In this document: positions 55,805-64,000 of the stretch, one piece after another
Layout of the letters: each line of letters begins with the position of its first letter
How positions within the stretch are numbered: the first letter of the stretch is position 1
The notes under the pieces: model-generated
Databases searched by the model: none
The model's input: only the letters and a program-made list of their open reading frames with translations
What the model was told of the DNA's origin: nothing
Position numbers and translations under genes: made by a program
From: an uncultured Marinococcus sp.
GTDB lineage: Bacteria; Bacillota; Bacilli; Bacillales; Marinococcaceae
Assembly (NCBI RefSeq): GCF_947493875.1
Contig: NZ_CANLSU010000001.1
Span: forward strand, 434,001 to 498,000
Length of the DNA: 64,000 nucleotides
Reading direction: 5' to 3'

Positions 55805-56014
55805 ATGATGGAATTAACAAAATTAAACGGACGCCCGTTCGTGCTGAACACTACACTGATCGAGCAGGTCGAAGCAGCGCCAGACACTACGATTACGCTG
55901 TTAAACGGCAATAAGATTGTGGTGAGGGAAAACATCAGTGAAGTGATGGAGCTTGCCGAACGGTTTTACCGTCGGTCTTGGATGCCGGCCGGTCGAAAGG
56001 GGGAGGACGCTTAA
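55805..56014 (+). CDS. swrD: FlbD/SwrD family flagellar power protein
   Basis: 69 residues (68 from the second ATG at 55808). Start MELTKLNGRPFVLN, then TTITLLNGNKIVVRENISEVMELAERFYRR, the FlbD/SwrD (YlzI) pattern. In B. subtilis SwrD raises stator power for swarming. It lies between flgE and fliL as there. No normal ribosome site stands directly before either ATG. Confidence 0.9.
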   Translation: MMELTKLNGRPFVLNTTLIEQVEAAPDTTITLLNGNKIVVRENISEVMELAERFYRRSWMPAGRKGEDA

Positions 56015-56017
56015 GCT

Positions 56018-56473
56018 ATGTTAAAAAGCAAAGCAGGAAAAGTGATGATGGTTATGCTTTTGACCCTTGTACTTATTGCCGGTGCGGCGGCGGCTGTGTA
56101 TCAGTTTCTCGGCTCCTCATCTGAACAGGCAGAAGGCAGTGAAGAAAAGGCAGAGGAATTAAGCGCCGAAGAACTGCGGGAGCTTACGTGGGATATGGAT
56201 GAAATGACGACCAACCTTAAAGGCAACGATCGCTATATTAAAACGATGTTCAGTCTGCAGGCCGATAATGAAAAAGCCCGGGAAGAACTGGAGCAGCGGG
56301 ACTATCAGATCAACAATATTATCATCCATGAGCTGGCCCAGCTCGAACCCGCAGACATTGAAGGCTCGGAAGGCACTACCAGAATGGAAGAACGAATCAA
56401 GGAAAAAGTGAATGAGGTTATGACTGAAGGGAAAGTACAGCGGGTCTACACGACCGAACGTGTCATTCAATAA
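56018..56473 (+). CDS. fliL: Flagellar basal body-associated protein FliL
   Basis: 151 residues. One N-terminal membrane span (about 9-30, VMMVMLLTLVLIAGAAAAVY), then an acidic linker and the FliL domain (GNDRYIKTMFSLQADN, ELEQRDYQINNIIIHEL, GKVQRVYTTERVIQ). It surrounds and supports stator units. AAAGGGGGAGG upstream, 3 bases after swrD. Confidence 0.94.
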   Translation: MLKSKAGKVMMVMLLTLVLIAGAAAAVYQFLGSSSEQAEGSEEKAEELSAEELRELTWDMDEMTTNLKGNDRYIKTMFSLQADNEKAREELEQRDYQINNIIIHELAQLEPADIEGSEGTTRMEERIKEKVNEVMTEGKVQRVYTTERVIQ

Positions 56474-56516
56474 TCCAGGAGCCGCCAGAGAGAAGAGAAA
56501 GGGAGGTGAAAACCTC

Positions 56517-57515
56517 TTGTCAGATGTACTATCCCAGCATGAAATAGATGCCCTTTTGTCCGGTTTGTCTACCGGAGAAATGGACGGTGAGCAGTTAAAA
56601 AAGGAAGAAAATGAACGCAAGGTCCGGTCGTACGATTTTAAACGCGCACTGCGTTTTTCCAAAGAACAGATCCGGGGCCTGTCGAGAATTCATGAAAATT
56701 TTGCCAGGATTCTTACCACGGCGCTTTCAGGACAGCTGCGCTCCTTTGTGGATATCAGCGTAGCCTCCGTGGATCAGGTGCCCTACGATGAATTTATACG
56801 CTCGATTCCTAAAATGACACTGCTGAATGTATTCGAAGCGCCGCCGCTTGAAGGGCGGATGCTTATGGAGGTTAATCCGCACGTCGGATACGCCATGCTT
56901 GACCGGCTGCTCGGAGGCCAGGGCCAGAGCATGAACAAGGTGGAAAAGCTGACGGAAATTGAAACAAAGCTTTTAAGCTCATTTATGCAGATGATTCTCG
57001 AATCCTTTCAGAGCGCCTGGGAATCAGTGCTCAGCATTGAAACGATAGGCTCCGAAATTGAAGTCAATCCGCAGTTTCTCCAGATGGTTTCTCCAAACGA
57101 AACTGTAGTGGTTATTTCTTTGACCACAACAATTGGAGAGACGTCCGGGATGATTAATCTGTGCCTGCCGCATATGGTGCTTGAAGAGATACTGCCCAAG
57201 CTTACCACCCACTACTGGATGCAGACGAAAGTAAAAGAGCGGGATCAGCAGGAAGTCAAGCATTTGAACGAGTGGCTGCTGCAGGGGAACATTTCCCTGC
57301 AGGCGATTCTCGGCACTTCTTCTATCACTATCGAAGAACTTTTACATATGGAGCGTGGCGATGTTTTAACGCTCAAGCAGCACATCCATGACCCACTCGA
57401 GGTGCATGTAGGAAGCAGAAAGAAATTCACGGCTCAGCCCGGGAAAAAGCGCAGCCATATGGCTGTACAGATTCTAGAAAAAATAGAGGAGGGAGAAGAA
57501 CAGCATGAGCAATGA
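56517..57515 (+). CDS. fliM: Flagellar motor switch protein FliM
   Basis: 332 residues. The TTG start at 56517 is set by GGGAGGTGA (56501-56509) and gives MSDVLSQHEIDALLSGL, the CheY-P-binding peptide of FliM. Middle CheC-like domain (VPYDEFIRSIPKM, GRMLMEVNPHVGYAMLDRLLGG) and C-terminal SpoA domain. The longer frame to 56460 overlaps fliL. It overlaps fliY by 11 bases. Confidence 0.95.
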   Translation: MSDVLSQHEIDALLSGLSTGEMDGEQLKKEENERKVRSYDFKRALRFSKEQIRGLSRIHENFARILTTALSGQLRSFVDISVASVDQVPYDEFIRSIPKMTLLNVFEAPPLEGRMLMEVNPHVGYAMLDRLLGGQGQSMNKVEKLTEIETKLLSSFMQMILESFQSAWESVLSIETIGSEIEVNPQFLQMVSPNETVVVISLTTTIGETSGMINLCLPHMVLEEILPKLTTHYWMQTKVKERDQQEVKHLNEWLLQGNISLQAILGTSSITIEELLHMERGDVLTLKQHIHDPLEVHVGSRKKFTAQPGKKRSHMAVQILEKIEEGEEQHEQ

Positions 57516-58668
57516 CGATATGCTTTCACAGGACGAAATTAACGAGTTGCTGAAAAACGTCGGCGCCGACGATGATGATGACAGCAGCGGCGATTCCTCC
57601 GGTGAGGCGGCGGCTAAAGAAACTGCCTCTAACTCGGAAGAGACAGGGCTTGATCATCTGCTTTCCAGTGAAGAAAAAGACACGCTCGGCGAAATCGGCA
57701 ACATCAGCTTCAGCAGCGCAGCAACCGCCCTGTCGAGCCTGCTGAACCAAAAAGTAAGCATTACTATTCCGGGCGTAAAAGCAGTATCGACCGAGATGGT
57801 GGAAAAGTCCTTTCCACGTCCGCACGTAGCTGTAAATGTAGAATATACGCGAGGGTTTGAAGGCACCAATTTGTTTGTGATCAGTATGACGGACGCAAGC
57901 ATTATCGCGAATCTGATGATGGGCGGCGACGGTGAAGTCGATGAAGCTGACAATATTGACGAAATGCAGCAAAGCGCGGTCCAGGAAGCCATGAACCAGA
58001 TGATGGGTTCAGCATCAACATCGATGAGTACAATTTTTAACAAACGGGTGGATATTTCTCCTCCGGGAGTCAATATTATGAATCTCGAAGAAGAAGAGTC
58101 GGCCCGCTACATCCCTGATGAAGACACAGTTGTTCAGGTGGCGTTTCGAATCCAGATAGGGGAACTGATGGACTCCTACATTATGCAGCTCATACCACTT
58201 AGGTTTGCGAAAAAAATGGTGGAGGAGCTGCTTGGGGCAAATGCTGAAGCAGCGCAGCCTGAACAAAAGCAGCCTGCCCCGGGGCCTTCCGCACGGAAGG
58301 AAACGAGGGCCGAGAGAGCATACGCTCCGGAGCCGCAAGCAGCTCCAACAGTAAGCGGAGCCGCCTTTTCCGAGCTTGAGGAGCCTGCACACAGGTACAG
58401 TGACGGCGGCGGGAACCTGGATATGCTGATGGATATATCGCTTGATGTAACGGTGGAGCTGGGCAGGTCCCGGCAGTCGATCAAGGATATTTTATCGCTG
58501 TCCCAGGGCTCTGTGGTCGAGCTTGATAAGCTTGCCGGCGAGCCCGTTGATGTACTGGTGAACCAAAAGCCTGTGGCTAAAGGGGAAGTAGTCGTCATCG
58601 ATGAAAATTTTGGTGTTCGTATTACGGAAATTCTAAGTCCGAGAGAACGGGTTGCACAATTAAAATAA
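57505..58668 (+). CDS. fliY: Flagellar switch and CheY-P phosphatase FliY
   Basis: 387 residues. N-terminal CheY-P-binding motif MLSQDEINELLKN, an acidic linker, a CheC/CheX-type phosphatase domain with duplicated helices (EEKDTLGEIGNISFSSAAT and DEMQQSAVQEAMNQMMGSA), a Pro/Ala/Glu linker and a C-terminal FliN-like SpoA domain (MLMDISLDVTVELGRSRQSI...VRITEI). Fits the Bacillus FliY that replaces FliN. Confidence 0.95.
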   Translation: MSNDDMLSQDEINELLKNVGADDDDDSSGDSSGEAAAKETASNSEETGLDHLLSSEEKDTLGEIGNISFSSAATALSSLLNQKVSITIPGVKAVSTEMVEKSFPRPHVAVNVEYTRGFEGTNLFVISMTDASIIANLMMGGDGEVDEADNIDEMQQSAVQEAMNQMMGSASTSMSTIFNKRVDISPPGVNIMNLEEEESARYIPDEDTVVQVAFRIQIGELMDSYIMQLIPLRFAKKMVEELLGANAEAAQPEQKQPAPGPSARKETRAERAYAPEPQAAPTVSGAAFSELEEPAHRYSDGGGNLDMLMDISLDVTVELGRSRQSIKDILSLSQGSVVELDKLAGEPVDVLVNQKPVAKGEVVVIDENFGVRITEILSPRERVAQLK

Positions 58669-58690
58669 TGACAAACAGGGAGTGGAACAC

Positions 58691-59053
58691 ATGGCATATT
58701 CAGTTTTAGTAGTAGACGACGCCGCGTTCATGCGGATGATGATTAAAGATATCCTGGAAAAGAACGGTTTTAACGTAGTAGGGGAGGCAAAGGACGGAAA
58801 CGAAGCAGTGCAAAAATTTCAGGAAACGTCGCCGGATCTGGTCACGCTTGATATTACGATGCCTGATAAAGACGGAATTGAAGCACTGAAGGAAATTAAG
58901 GCGGCGGATCCGAATGCCAAGGTAATCATGTGTTCAGCCATGGGCCAGCAGTCGATGGTGATCGATGCGATTCAGGCGGGGGCAAAAGATTTCATCGTTA
59001 AACCATTTCAGGCAGACCGTGTACTTGAAGCAATCAATAAAACGCTGGGCTGA
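58691..59053 (+). CDS. cheY: Chemotaxis response regulator CheY
   Basis: 120 residues, a single receiver domain. Phosphorylation site Asp54 in VTLDITMPDKDG, acidic pocket VVDDAAF (Asp9/Asp10), switch residue Ser82 in MCSAMGQQ and Lys104 in IVKPFQ. Phospho-CheY binds FliM and FliY, encoded just upstream. ATG 58691; the GTG at 58682 falls next to the GGGAGTGG site. The kinase gene cheA lies beyond this window. Confidence 0.96.
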   Translation: MAYSVLVVDDAAFMRMMIKDILEKNGFNVVGEAKDGNEAVQKFQETSPDLVTLDITMPDKDGIEALKEIKAADPNAKVIMCSAMGQQSMVIDAIQAGAKDFIVKPFQADRVLEAINKTLG

Positions 59054-59075
59054 TGGCCTGCCGCGGGGGAAGAAA

Positions 59076-59720
59076 ATGAATTGGAAATATGCAGTATTCA
59101 TAGGTGTAATGATGGCAGCAATTCTTTTGGCGGGCGCTGACACAGCGTTTGCCAGCACTACTGTCAATGAGTCCCTGAATCCGCAGGAAAACCAGGAGGA
59201 GCCGGCAGCCGGAAATGAAGAAGCTCCGGCAGGCGATGAGACCGCGCCGGCAGCAATGGATAATGGAAACCTGTGGCTGAACTTTGTAAAGATGATAGGA
59301 GCACTTGCAGTCGTTCTCGGTCTGCTGTTCTGGCTGCTGAAATTCATCAACAAAAAAACAAGCAGGTACCAGTCAACCCGCTCGATTCAAAGCATTGGCG
59401 GTATCGGGCTTGGACAGAACAAATCGATTCAGGTGGTTAAAGTCGGGGATAAAATGCTTGTTGTCGGAGTGGGGGATACGATTTCGCTGCTTCAGGAGAT
59501 TGAGGATAAAGAGGAGCAGGAGCGGATTACTGCCCGGGAACAGAATACATATACAGGCGTTCCGTCGTTGCTGGAAAAATGGAAAACACGGGGAAACACG
59601 GAGGAAGGAAGCAGCCAGTCCTTTCAATCGGTGCTCGAAGAACGGCTGAAAACAGCACGCGGAGCGAAGCATCCGGAAGCATCCGATAAGCGGATGGAAG
59701 CGAAGGAGGAACAGCGATGA
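59076..59720 (+). CDS. fliO: Flagellar biosynthesis protein FliO (FliZ of Bacillus)
   Basis: 214 residues. Signal peptide (about 1-27, ending TAFAS), an acidic Pro/Glu/Ala segment outside, a membrane span (about 68-90, FVKMIGALAVVLGLLFWLLKF), then a cytoplasmic FliO domain (SIQSIGGIGLGQNKSIQVVKVG and MLVVGVGDTISLL) with a charged tail. It assists FliP assembly. The stop overlaps the fliP start (ATGA). Confidence 0.9.
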   Translation: MNWKYAVFIGVMMAAILLAGADTAFASTTVNESLNPQENQEEPAAGNEEAPAGDETAPAAMDNGNLWLNFVKMIGALAVVLGLLFWLLKFINKKTSRYQSTRSIQSIGGIGLGQNKSIQVVKVGDKMLVVGVGDTISLLQEIEDKEEQERITAREQNTYTGVPSLLEKWKTRGNTEEGSSQSFQSVLEERLKTARGAKHPEASDKRMEAKEEQR

Positions 59721-60403
59721 TTATTAGTGCTCTTCCGGCGCTTGATTTCAGCGGCCTGTTCGAGGGTGGCGGGGAAGGAGCGGCAACGTCGGTGCAGCTT
59801 GTGCTGCTGCTTACTGTATTGTCGCTTGCTCCCGGTATTTTAGTGCTGATGACCTGCTTTACCAGAATCGTGGTCGTGCTGAGCTTTGTGCGGATGGGTC
59901 TTGCAACGCAGCAGACTCCTCCCAACCAGGTGCTTATCGGCCTTGCCTTATTTTTAACCTTCTTCATCATGGCGCCGACGCTCTCGGAAGTAAACGAGCA
60001 GGCATTCAGTCCTCTGATGGCAGGAGAAATCGACCAGAACGAAGCACTGACAGAAGCGGTCGGACCGATGAAGGAATTTATGTCCCGGTACACACGGGAA
60101 AAAGACCTGGCACTGTTTATGGATTACGCGGGGGAAGAACGGCCGGAGTCGGTCGAGGATATTCCGCTCACATCGCTCGTGCCGGCGTTTGCCATCAGTG
60201 AGCTGAAAACAGCCTTTCAGATGGGGTTTCTCATTTTTGTGCCTTTTCTTGTTATTGACATGATTGTGGCAAGTGTACTGATGAGTATGGGCATGATGAT
60301 GCTTCCGCCTGTCATGATCAGTCTGCCGTTTAAAATTTTACTGTTTGTCCTCGTGGACGGATGGTACCTGATTGTGGAGTCGCTGCTCCTCAGCTACACC
60401 TAG
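59717..60403 (+). CDS. fliP: Flagellar export gate protein FliP
   Basis: 228 residues. Multi-span core of the export gate. Family motifs: LVLLLTVLSLAPGILVLMTCFTR, GLATQQTPPNQVLIGLALFLTF, and C-terminal LVPAFAISELKTAFQMGFL and SMGMMMLPPVMISLPFKILLFV. No cleavable signal peptide is obvious. Translationally coupled to fliO. Confidence 0.96.
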   Translation: MIISALPALDFSGLFEGGGEGAATSVQLVLLLTVLSLAPGILVLMTCFTRIVVVLSFVRMGLATQQTPPNQVLIGLALFLTFFIMAPTLSEVNEQAFSPLMAGEIDQNEALTEAVGPMKEFMSRYTREKDLALFMDYAGEERPESVEDIPLTSLVPAFAISELKTAFQMGFLIFVPFLVIDMIVASVLMSMGMMMLPPVMISLPFKILLFVLVDGWYLIVESLLLSYT

Positions 60404-60428
60404 CCGGGACGAAGAAAGGAAGAAATGT

Positions 60429-60698
60429 ATGTCAGCAGAACAGGTAATGCAGATCGCACAACAGGGAATATGGATGGTTTTTTTAATTGCAGGGCCGCTG
60501 CTTGTCATTGCGCTCGTACTCGGCTTTGGTGTTGCCATATTTCAGGCGACTACCCAGATCCAGGAGCAGACACTCGCGTTTATACCAAAGATTCTTGGCG
60601 TCTTGGCCGCCATGCTCGTGCTCGGCCCATGGATGCTGACGCAGCTGGTGGAGTATACGAGAAACCTCTGGTACCACGCGCAGCAGTTCATCGGATGA
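60429..60698 (+). CDS. fliQ: Flagellar export gate protein FliQ
   Basis: 89 residues with two membrane spans (about 16-40 and 52-75). Motifs LLVIALVLGFGVAIFQATTQIQEQTL and FIPKILGVLAAMLVLGPWM are FliQ signatures. The start at 60429 follows AAAGGAAGAA; the frame to 60372 lies within fliP and is rejected. Confidence 0.95.
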   Translation: MSAEQVMQIAQQGIWMVFLIAGPLLVIALVLGFGVAIFQATTQIQEQTLAFIPKILGVLAAMLVLGPWMLTQLVEYTRNLWYHAQQFIG

Positions 60699-60705
60699 AC
60701 AGACG

Positions 60706-61488
60706 ATGGAAGCAATAATAGAGCAGCTCCCGGCTTTTTCCCTGGTGCTTGTGCGAGTGCTCGCTTTCTTTACGACGATGCCTCTTTTCTCTTATCGGAC
60801 TATTCCGAATCAATTTAAAGTAGGTTTGGCATTTTTTCTTGCTCTGGCTATTTTTCCGGCGCTGGATGCCCCGCTGATGACGGTGGACGGCGAGTATATC
60901 CTGCTTTTGCTAAAGGAGGTTATGCTCGGGCTTGCGATTGGGCTTATTGCGACGATTATGCTGTATGCGGTACAGACAGCCGGAATGTTTCTTGATATCT
61001 CCTTCGGCTTTTTGGTGGCAAACGTAGTGGACCCGCAGACGGGTGCCCAAAGCCCACTGTTCGGCGGCTATTTTTACGCTTTTGCACTCTTAATGCTTCT
61101 GGCGGTAAATGGCCACCATCTGCTGCTCGACGGCATTTATTACAGCTACAGCTTTGTGCCGATCGACCAGACGGGACTCGCATTCGGTGATGAAGCGGTC
61201 GTTACGCACGTGGCGGAGGCTTTTAACCAGATGTTTATTCTCGCTTTTCAACTGGCGTTTCCGCTCGTCGGCTCGCTCTTTCTGGTCGATCTCGCTTTAG
61301 GGATTATGGCGAGGGCGGTTCCGCAGATGAACGTGTTCGTCGTCGGACTGCCGCTGAAAATTGCAGCGGGACTGCCGCTGCTTGTGGTGGCAATCCCGGG
61401 TATGTTTCTGGCCATTCAGTATTTGTACGAGGATATGTTTCACGTCTCGCGCGGACTGCTTGAGCTTTTGGGGGAGGGACAGGAATGA
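60706..61488 (+). CDS. fliR: Flagellar export gate protein FliR
   Basis: 260 residues, several membrane spans. Typical features: FSLVLVRVLAFFTTMPLFSYRTIPNQFKVGLAF near the N-terminus, FLDISFGFLVANVVDPQTGAQSPL in the middle and IMARAVPQMNVFVVGLPLKI. It forms the export gate with FliP and FliQ. Weak ribosome site, 7 bases after fliQ; its stop overlaps flhB. Confidence 0.94.
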   Translation: MEAIIEQLPAFSLVLVRVLAFFTTMPLFSYRTIPNQFKVGLAFFLALAIFPALDAPLMTVDGEYILLLLKEVMLGLAIGLIATIMLYAVQTAGMFLDISFGFLVANVVDPQTGAQSPLFGGYFYAFALLMLLAVNGHHLLLDGIYYSYSFVPIDQTGLAFGDEAVVTHVAEAFNQMFILAFQLAFPLVGSLFLVDLALGIMARAVPQMNVFVVGLPLKIAAGLPLLVVAIPGMFLAIQYLYEDMFHVSRGLLELLGEGQE

Positions 61489-62567
61489 AGTGGAAGCTGG
61501 ATCTGCAGTTTTTTTCACAGGAAAAAACAGAGGAGGCCACTCCCAAAAAGCGCCGGGACACCAGGCAGAAAGGCCAGGTCCCCAAAAGCAACGATGTGAA
61601 TACGGCAATTATCCTGTTTTTAGTATTCGCACTCTTCTACATGTACGGAGGCACCATATTTAATCACCTGCAGGCATTAATGACGCATACATACATAGAA
61701 TACATGCAGTGGGAAATAACGAAAGCCAGTGTCCCGGCGATGCTGCAGGAAATTACGATTCAGTCCGTTATCATTATTCTGCCGGTGATGCTTGTGGCCA
61801 TGGTGGCGGGCGTGGCAGCCTCGCTTACGCAGGTAGGTTTTTTGTTCACGGGCGAACCGATCAAAATGAAGCTTGAAAAGATTAACCCGCTCAGCGGCAT
61901 CAAGCGGATATTTTCGGCCCGGGCGCTTGTAGAGCTGGCGAAGGCACTCTTGAAAATTACGCTCGTCGGCGGGGTCGTTTTTACGATTCTCTGGCTGTCG
62001 CTCGACCGGCTGCTGTTTTTATCGCAAAAGGATGTCGGTGACGGCTTTATGGAAATTGCCCGCCTGACCGGGCTGATGGGGCTGATTGGCAGCCTGCTGC
62101 TGCTCGTGCTTTCGCTGCCGGACTATGTTTATCAAAAGCACGACCATGAAAAGCAGATCCGCATGTCCAAGCACGATGTAAAGCAGGAAATGAAAAACAT
62201 GGAGGGCGATCCGCTCATCCGTGGCAAGCGAAAGCAGAAGCAGCAGGAAATGGCGATGGGGCGGATGATGGAGGAAGTACCGAAAGCAGACGTCGTCATT
62301 ACGAACCCGACACACTTTGCGGTGGCCCTCCGTTATGAAGAAGGCGCGATGGGTGCGCCGAAGGTGATTGCCAAGGGAGCCGACCATCTGGCCCGTAAAA
62401 TTAAAGAAAAAGCAGGTGAGCATTCCATCCCAATGGTGGAAAACAAACCGCTCGCCCGTGCGCTGTATGCCCAGTCCGATATTGATGATGAAATACCTGA
62501 AGATTTATTTAAAGCCGTAGCTGAGGTGCTTGCATACGTGTACCGCATCAAAAGGAAAAACGGCTAG
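61485..62567 (+). CDS. flhB: Flagellar export specificity switch protein FlhB
   Basis: 360 residues. N-terminal EKTEEATPKKRRDTRQKGQVPKS, four membrane spans (about 35-215), then the cytoplasmic domain with self-cleavage motif NPTH (Asn274-His277). After cleavage the C-terminal part switches export specificity under FliK control. The separate small gene ylqH at 33985 copies this tail without NPTH. ATG overlaps the fliR stop. Confidence 0.96.
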   Translation: MKWKLDLQFFSQEKTEEATPKKRRDTRQKGQVPKSNDVNTAIILFLVFALFYMYGGTIFNHLQALMTHTYIEYMQWEITKASVPAMLQEITIQSVIIILPVMLVAMVAGVAASLTQVGFLFTGEPIKMKLEKINPLSGIKRIFSARALVELAKALLKITLVGGVVFTILWLSLDRLLFLSQKDVGDGFMEIARLTGLMGLIGSLLLLVLSLPDYVYQKHDHEKQIRMSKHDVKQEMKNMEGDPLIRGKRKQKQQEMAMGRMMEEVPKADVVITNPTHFAVALRYEEGAMGAPKVIAKGADHLARKIKEKAGEHSIPMVENKPLARALYAQSDIDDEIPEDLFKAVAEVLAYVYRIKRKNG

Positions 62568-62582
62568 AAAAGGAGCAACCCT

Positions 62583-64000
62583 ATGGGATTTAGAGAACTA
62601 TCAGTGCTGCTGGGCGTTATATTGATTGTCATTATGCTGATCATCCCGCTGCCGACATTTATTTTAGATATCCTGATCATGGCCAATATTTCACTGGCGC
62701 TTCTGGTTATTCTCGTGGCAATGAACACAAAGGAGCCGCTTGAATTCAGTATCTTTCCCACGCTGCTTCTGCTTGTGACGTTGTTTCGGCTCGGGCTGAA
62801 CGTTTCGACGACCCGTTCCATCTTAAGCAACGCCGAAGCAGGCAACGTTATCGAAACGTTCGGAAGCTTTGTGGTACAGGGCAGTGCCTTTGTCGGCCTG
62901 GTGGTTTTTGTGATTCTTGTAGTGATTCAATTTGTCGTTATCGTTAAAGGGGCGGAACGGGTGTCAGAAGTCGGGGCCCGCTTTACCCTCGATGCGATGC
63001 CGGGAAAACAGATGAGCATCGATGCCGACCTGAATGCGGGTGTTATATCCGAACAGCAGGCGAAGGCGCGCCGGGAGAAAATCGAACGGGAAGCGGACTT
63101 CTACGGTTCGATGGACGGGGCGAGTAAGTTTGTGAAAGGGGACGCCATCGCAGGGATTGTTATCGTAATTATTAACGTTATTTTCGGTCTTGTGATTGGC
63201 ATGACTGAGCACGGAATGGATATCGGCACTGCTGCGAACACCTTTACGCTCCTTACCGTCGGGGACGGTCTGGTCAGTCAGATCCCTGCGCTGCTTATTT
63301 CTACAGCAACCGGTATTGTCGTTACCCGGGCGGCCTCGGAAGGCAACCTCGGTCACGATATTACAAAGCAGCTGTTTGCCTTTCCCCCGATGCTGTTTGT
63401 GGCAGCGGGCGCCATCTTTTTACTGGGCGTGTTTACGCCGATTAACTTCTTTTTAACCACCTGCATTGCCGGAGCGATGGCTGCCATTGGCTTTAGCATC
63501 AGGCAGACGGTGCTGCAGGAGGAGCAGGCCGCAGTGCATGAAACCGAAGAAGCGCAGGAGGAGGATCTGCGTTCGCAGGACAGCGTGATGCAGCTGCTGG
63601 ACGTAGACCCGATCGAGTTTGAATTCGGCTACAACCTCATTCCTCTTGCGGATGCGAAGCAGGGAGGCGACCTGCTTGACCGGGTTGTGATGATCCGGCG
63701 CCAGCTGGCACTCGAGCTCGGGATGGTCGTGCCGGTGATACGCATTCGTGACAATATCCAGCTGCAGCCGGGAGAGTACGTTGTGCGCATGCGGGGCAGC
63801 GAAATCGCCCGGGGTGAGCTTTACATGGATCATTACATGGCGATGGGGACCGGTACTGAAGAGCCAATCGACGGTATCGAAACGATAGAGCCGGCCTTTG
63901 GACTGCCTGCTCTCTGGATTCCGGAGGAGGAGCGCGACATTGCCGAAGATGCCGGCTACACCGTCGTGGACCCGCCGTCGGTTGTGAGTACGCATCTAAC
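62583..64000 (+). CDS. flhA: Flagellar export protein FlhA (partial, N-terminal part)
   Basis: The frame is open from ATG 62583 (AAAAGGAGC upstream) to the window edge: 472 codons of about 680. About eight membrane spans (N-terminal VLLGVILIVIMLIIPLPTFIL, then others up to about residue 310), the FHIPEP-type cytoplasmic loop AKARREKIEREADFYGSMDGASKFVKGDAIAGI, and the start of the large cytoplasmic domain (DPIEFEFGYNLIPLAD). It forms the nonameric ring that docks chaperone-substrate complexes. The end lies outside the window. Confidence 0.95.
   Translation, partial: MGFRELSVLLGVILIVIMLIIPLPTFILDILIMANISLALLVILVAMNTKEPLEFSIFPTLLLLVTLFRLGLNVSTTRSILSNAEAGNVIETFGSFVVQGSAFVGLVVFVILVVIQFVVIVKGAERVSEVGARFTLDAMPGKQMSIDADLNAGVISEQQAKARREKIEREADFYGSMDGASKFVKGDAIAGIVIVIINVIFGLVIGMTEHGMDIGTAANTFTLLTVGDGLVSQIPALLISTATGIVVTRAASEGNLGHDITKQLFAFPPMLFVAAGAIFLLGVFTPINFFLTTCIAGAMAAIGFSIRQTVLQEEQAAVHETEEAQEEDLRSQDSVMQLLDVDPIEFEFGYNLIPLADAKQGGDLLDRVVMIRRQLALELGMVVPVIRIRDNIQLQPGEYVVRMRGSEIARGELYMDHYMAMGTGTEEPIDGIETIEPAFGLPALWIPEEERDIAEDAGYTVVDPPSVVSTHL

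Overview
The window is a continuous stretch of Gram-positive core chromosome. Gene content and order follow Bacillus subtilis from gmk/rpoZ through the fla/che operon almost gene for gene: gmk-rpoZ-coaBC-priA-fmt-rsmB-rlmN-prpC-prkC-rsgA-rpe / rpmB / yloU-yloV-recG-fapR-plsX-fabDG-acpP-rnc-smc-ftsY-ylxM-ffh-rpsP-khpA-ylqD-rimM-trmD-rplS-lepB-rbgA-rnhB-ylqG-ylqH-sucCD-dprA-topA-trmFO-xerC-hslVU-codY, then flgB to flhA. CodY, FapR, YlxM, YlqD, TrmFO and the FliM/FliY switch point to Bacillales, most likely Bacillaceae. By eye the DNA is more GC-rich than B. subtilis, and many proteins carry acidic tails or linkers (FtsY, FliF, FliK, FliY, MotE). That would suit a salt- or alkali-adapted member; the genus is not determined and this last point is inference.

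Layout. 1-11061 (+): nucleotide and cofactor metabolism, replication restart, translation initiation and RNA modification, then the PP2C phosphatase / Ser-Thr kinase / RsgA / Rpe group with overlapping genes. 11125-11313 (-): rpmB, facing rpe across a bidirectional terminator. 11526-15749: Asp23-family protein, FakA-like protein and RecG. 15753-19404: fatty-acid and phospholipid unit headed by fapR, with a strong promoter and a probable FapR operator, ending in acpP. 19487-27186: rnc, a minus-strand UPF0435 gene, smc, and the SRP genes ftsY-ylxM-ffh. 27213-34278: ribosomal proteins, ribosome and tRNA maturation, signal peptidase, RNase HII and the ylqG-ylqH pair. 34308-36553: succinyl-CoA synthetase. 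36654-45015: DprA, TopA, TrmFO, XerC, HslVU, CodY. 45212-64000: flagellar export, rod, hook and switch genes plus CheY, running off the end inside flhA.

No mobile element, CRISPR array, tRNA, rRNA, prophage or accessory island is visible, and no gap without a gene exceeds 300 bases. I did not find a clearly novel system. The points most worth a second look are: (1) the ylqG-ylqH pair, a FliK-like protein beside a soluble FlhB C-terminal mimic that begins just past the FlhB self-cleavage site; (2) a PrkC-type kinase that keeps its membrane anchor but lacks all PASTA repeats; (3) genes missing from otherwise conserved slots (def; thiN and spoVM; sdaAB/sdaAA); (4) a swrD start with no normally spaced ribosome binding site but with a hairpin between a candidate site and the start codon; (5) an HslV N-terminus that methionine aminopeptidase cannot trim to a catalytic residue.

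Many junctions overlap by 1-22 bases (TAATG, ATGA, GTGA), indicating translational coupling. Non-ATG starts are frequent: TTG for smc, rnhB, fliG and fliM; GTG for coaBC, prpC, rnc, ylqD, rimM and flgD.
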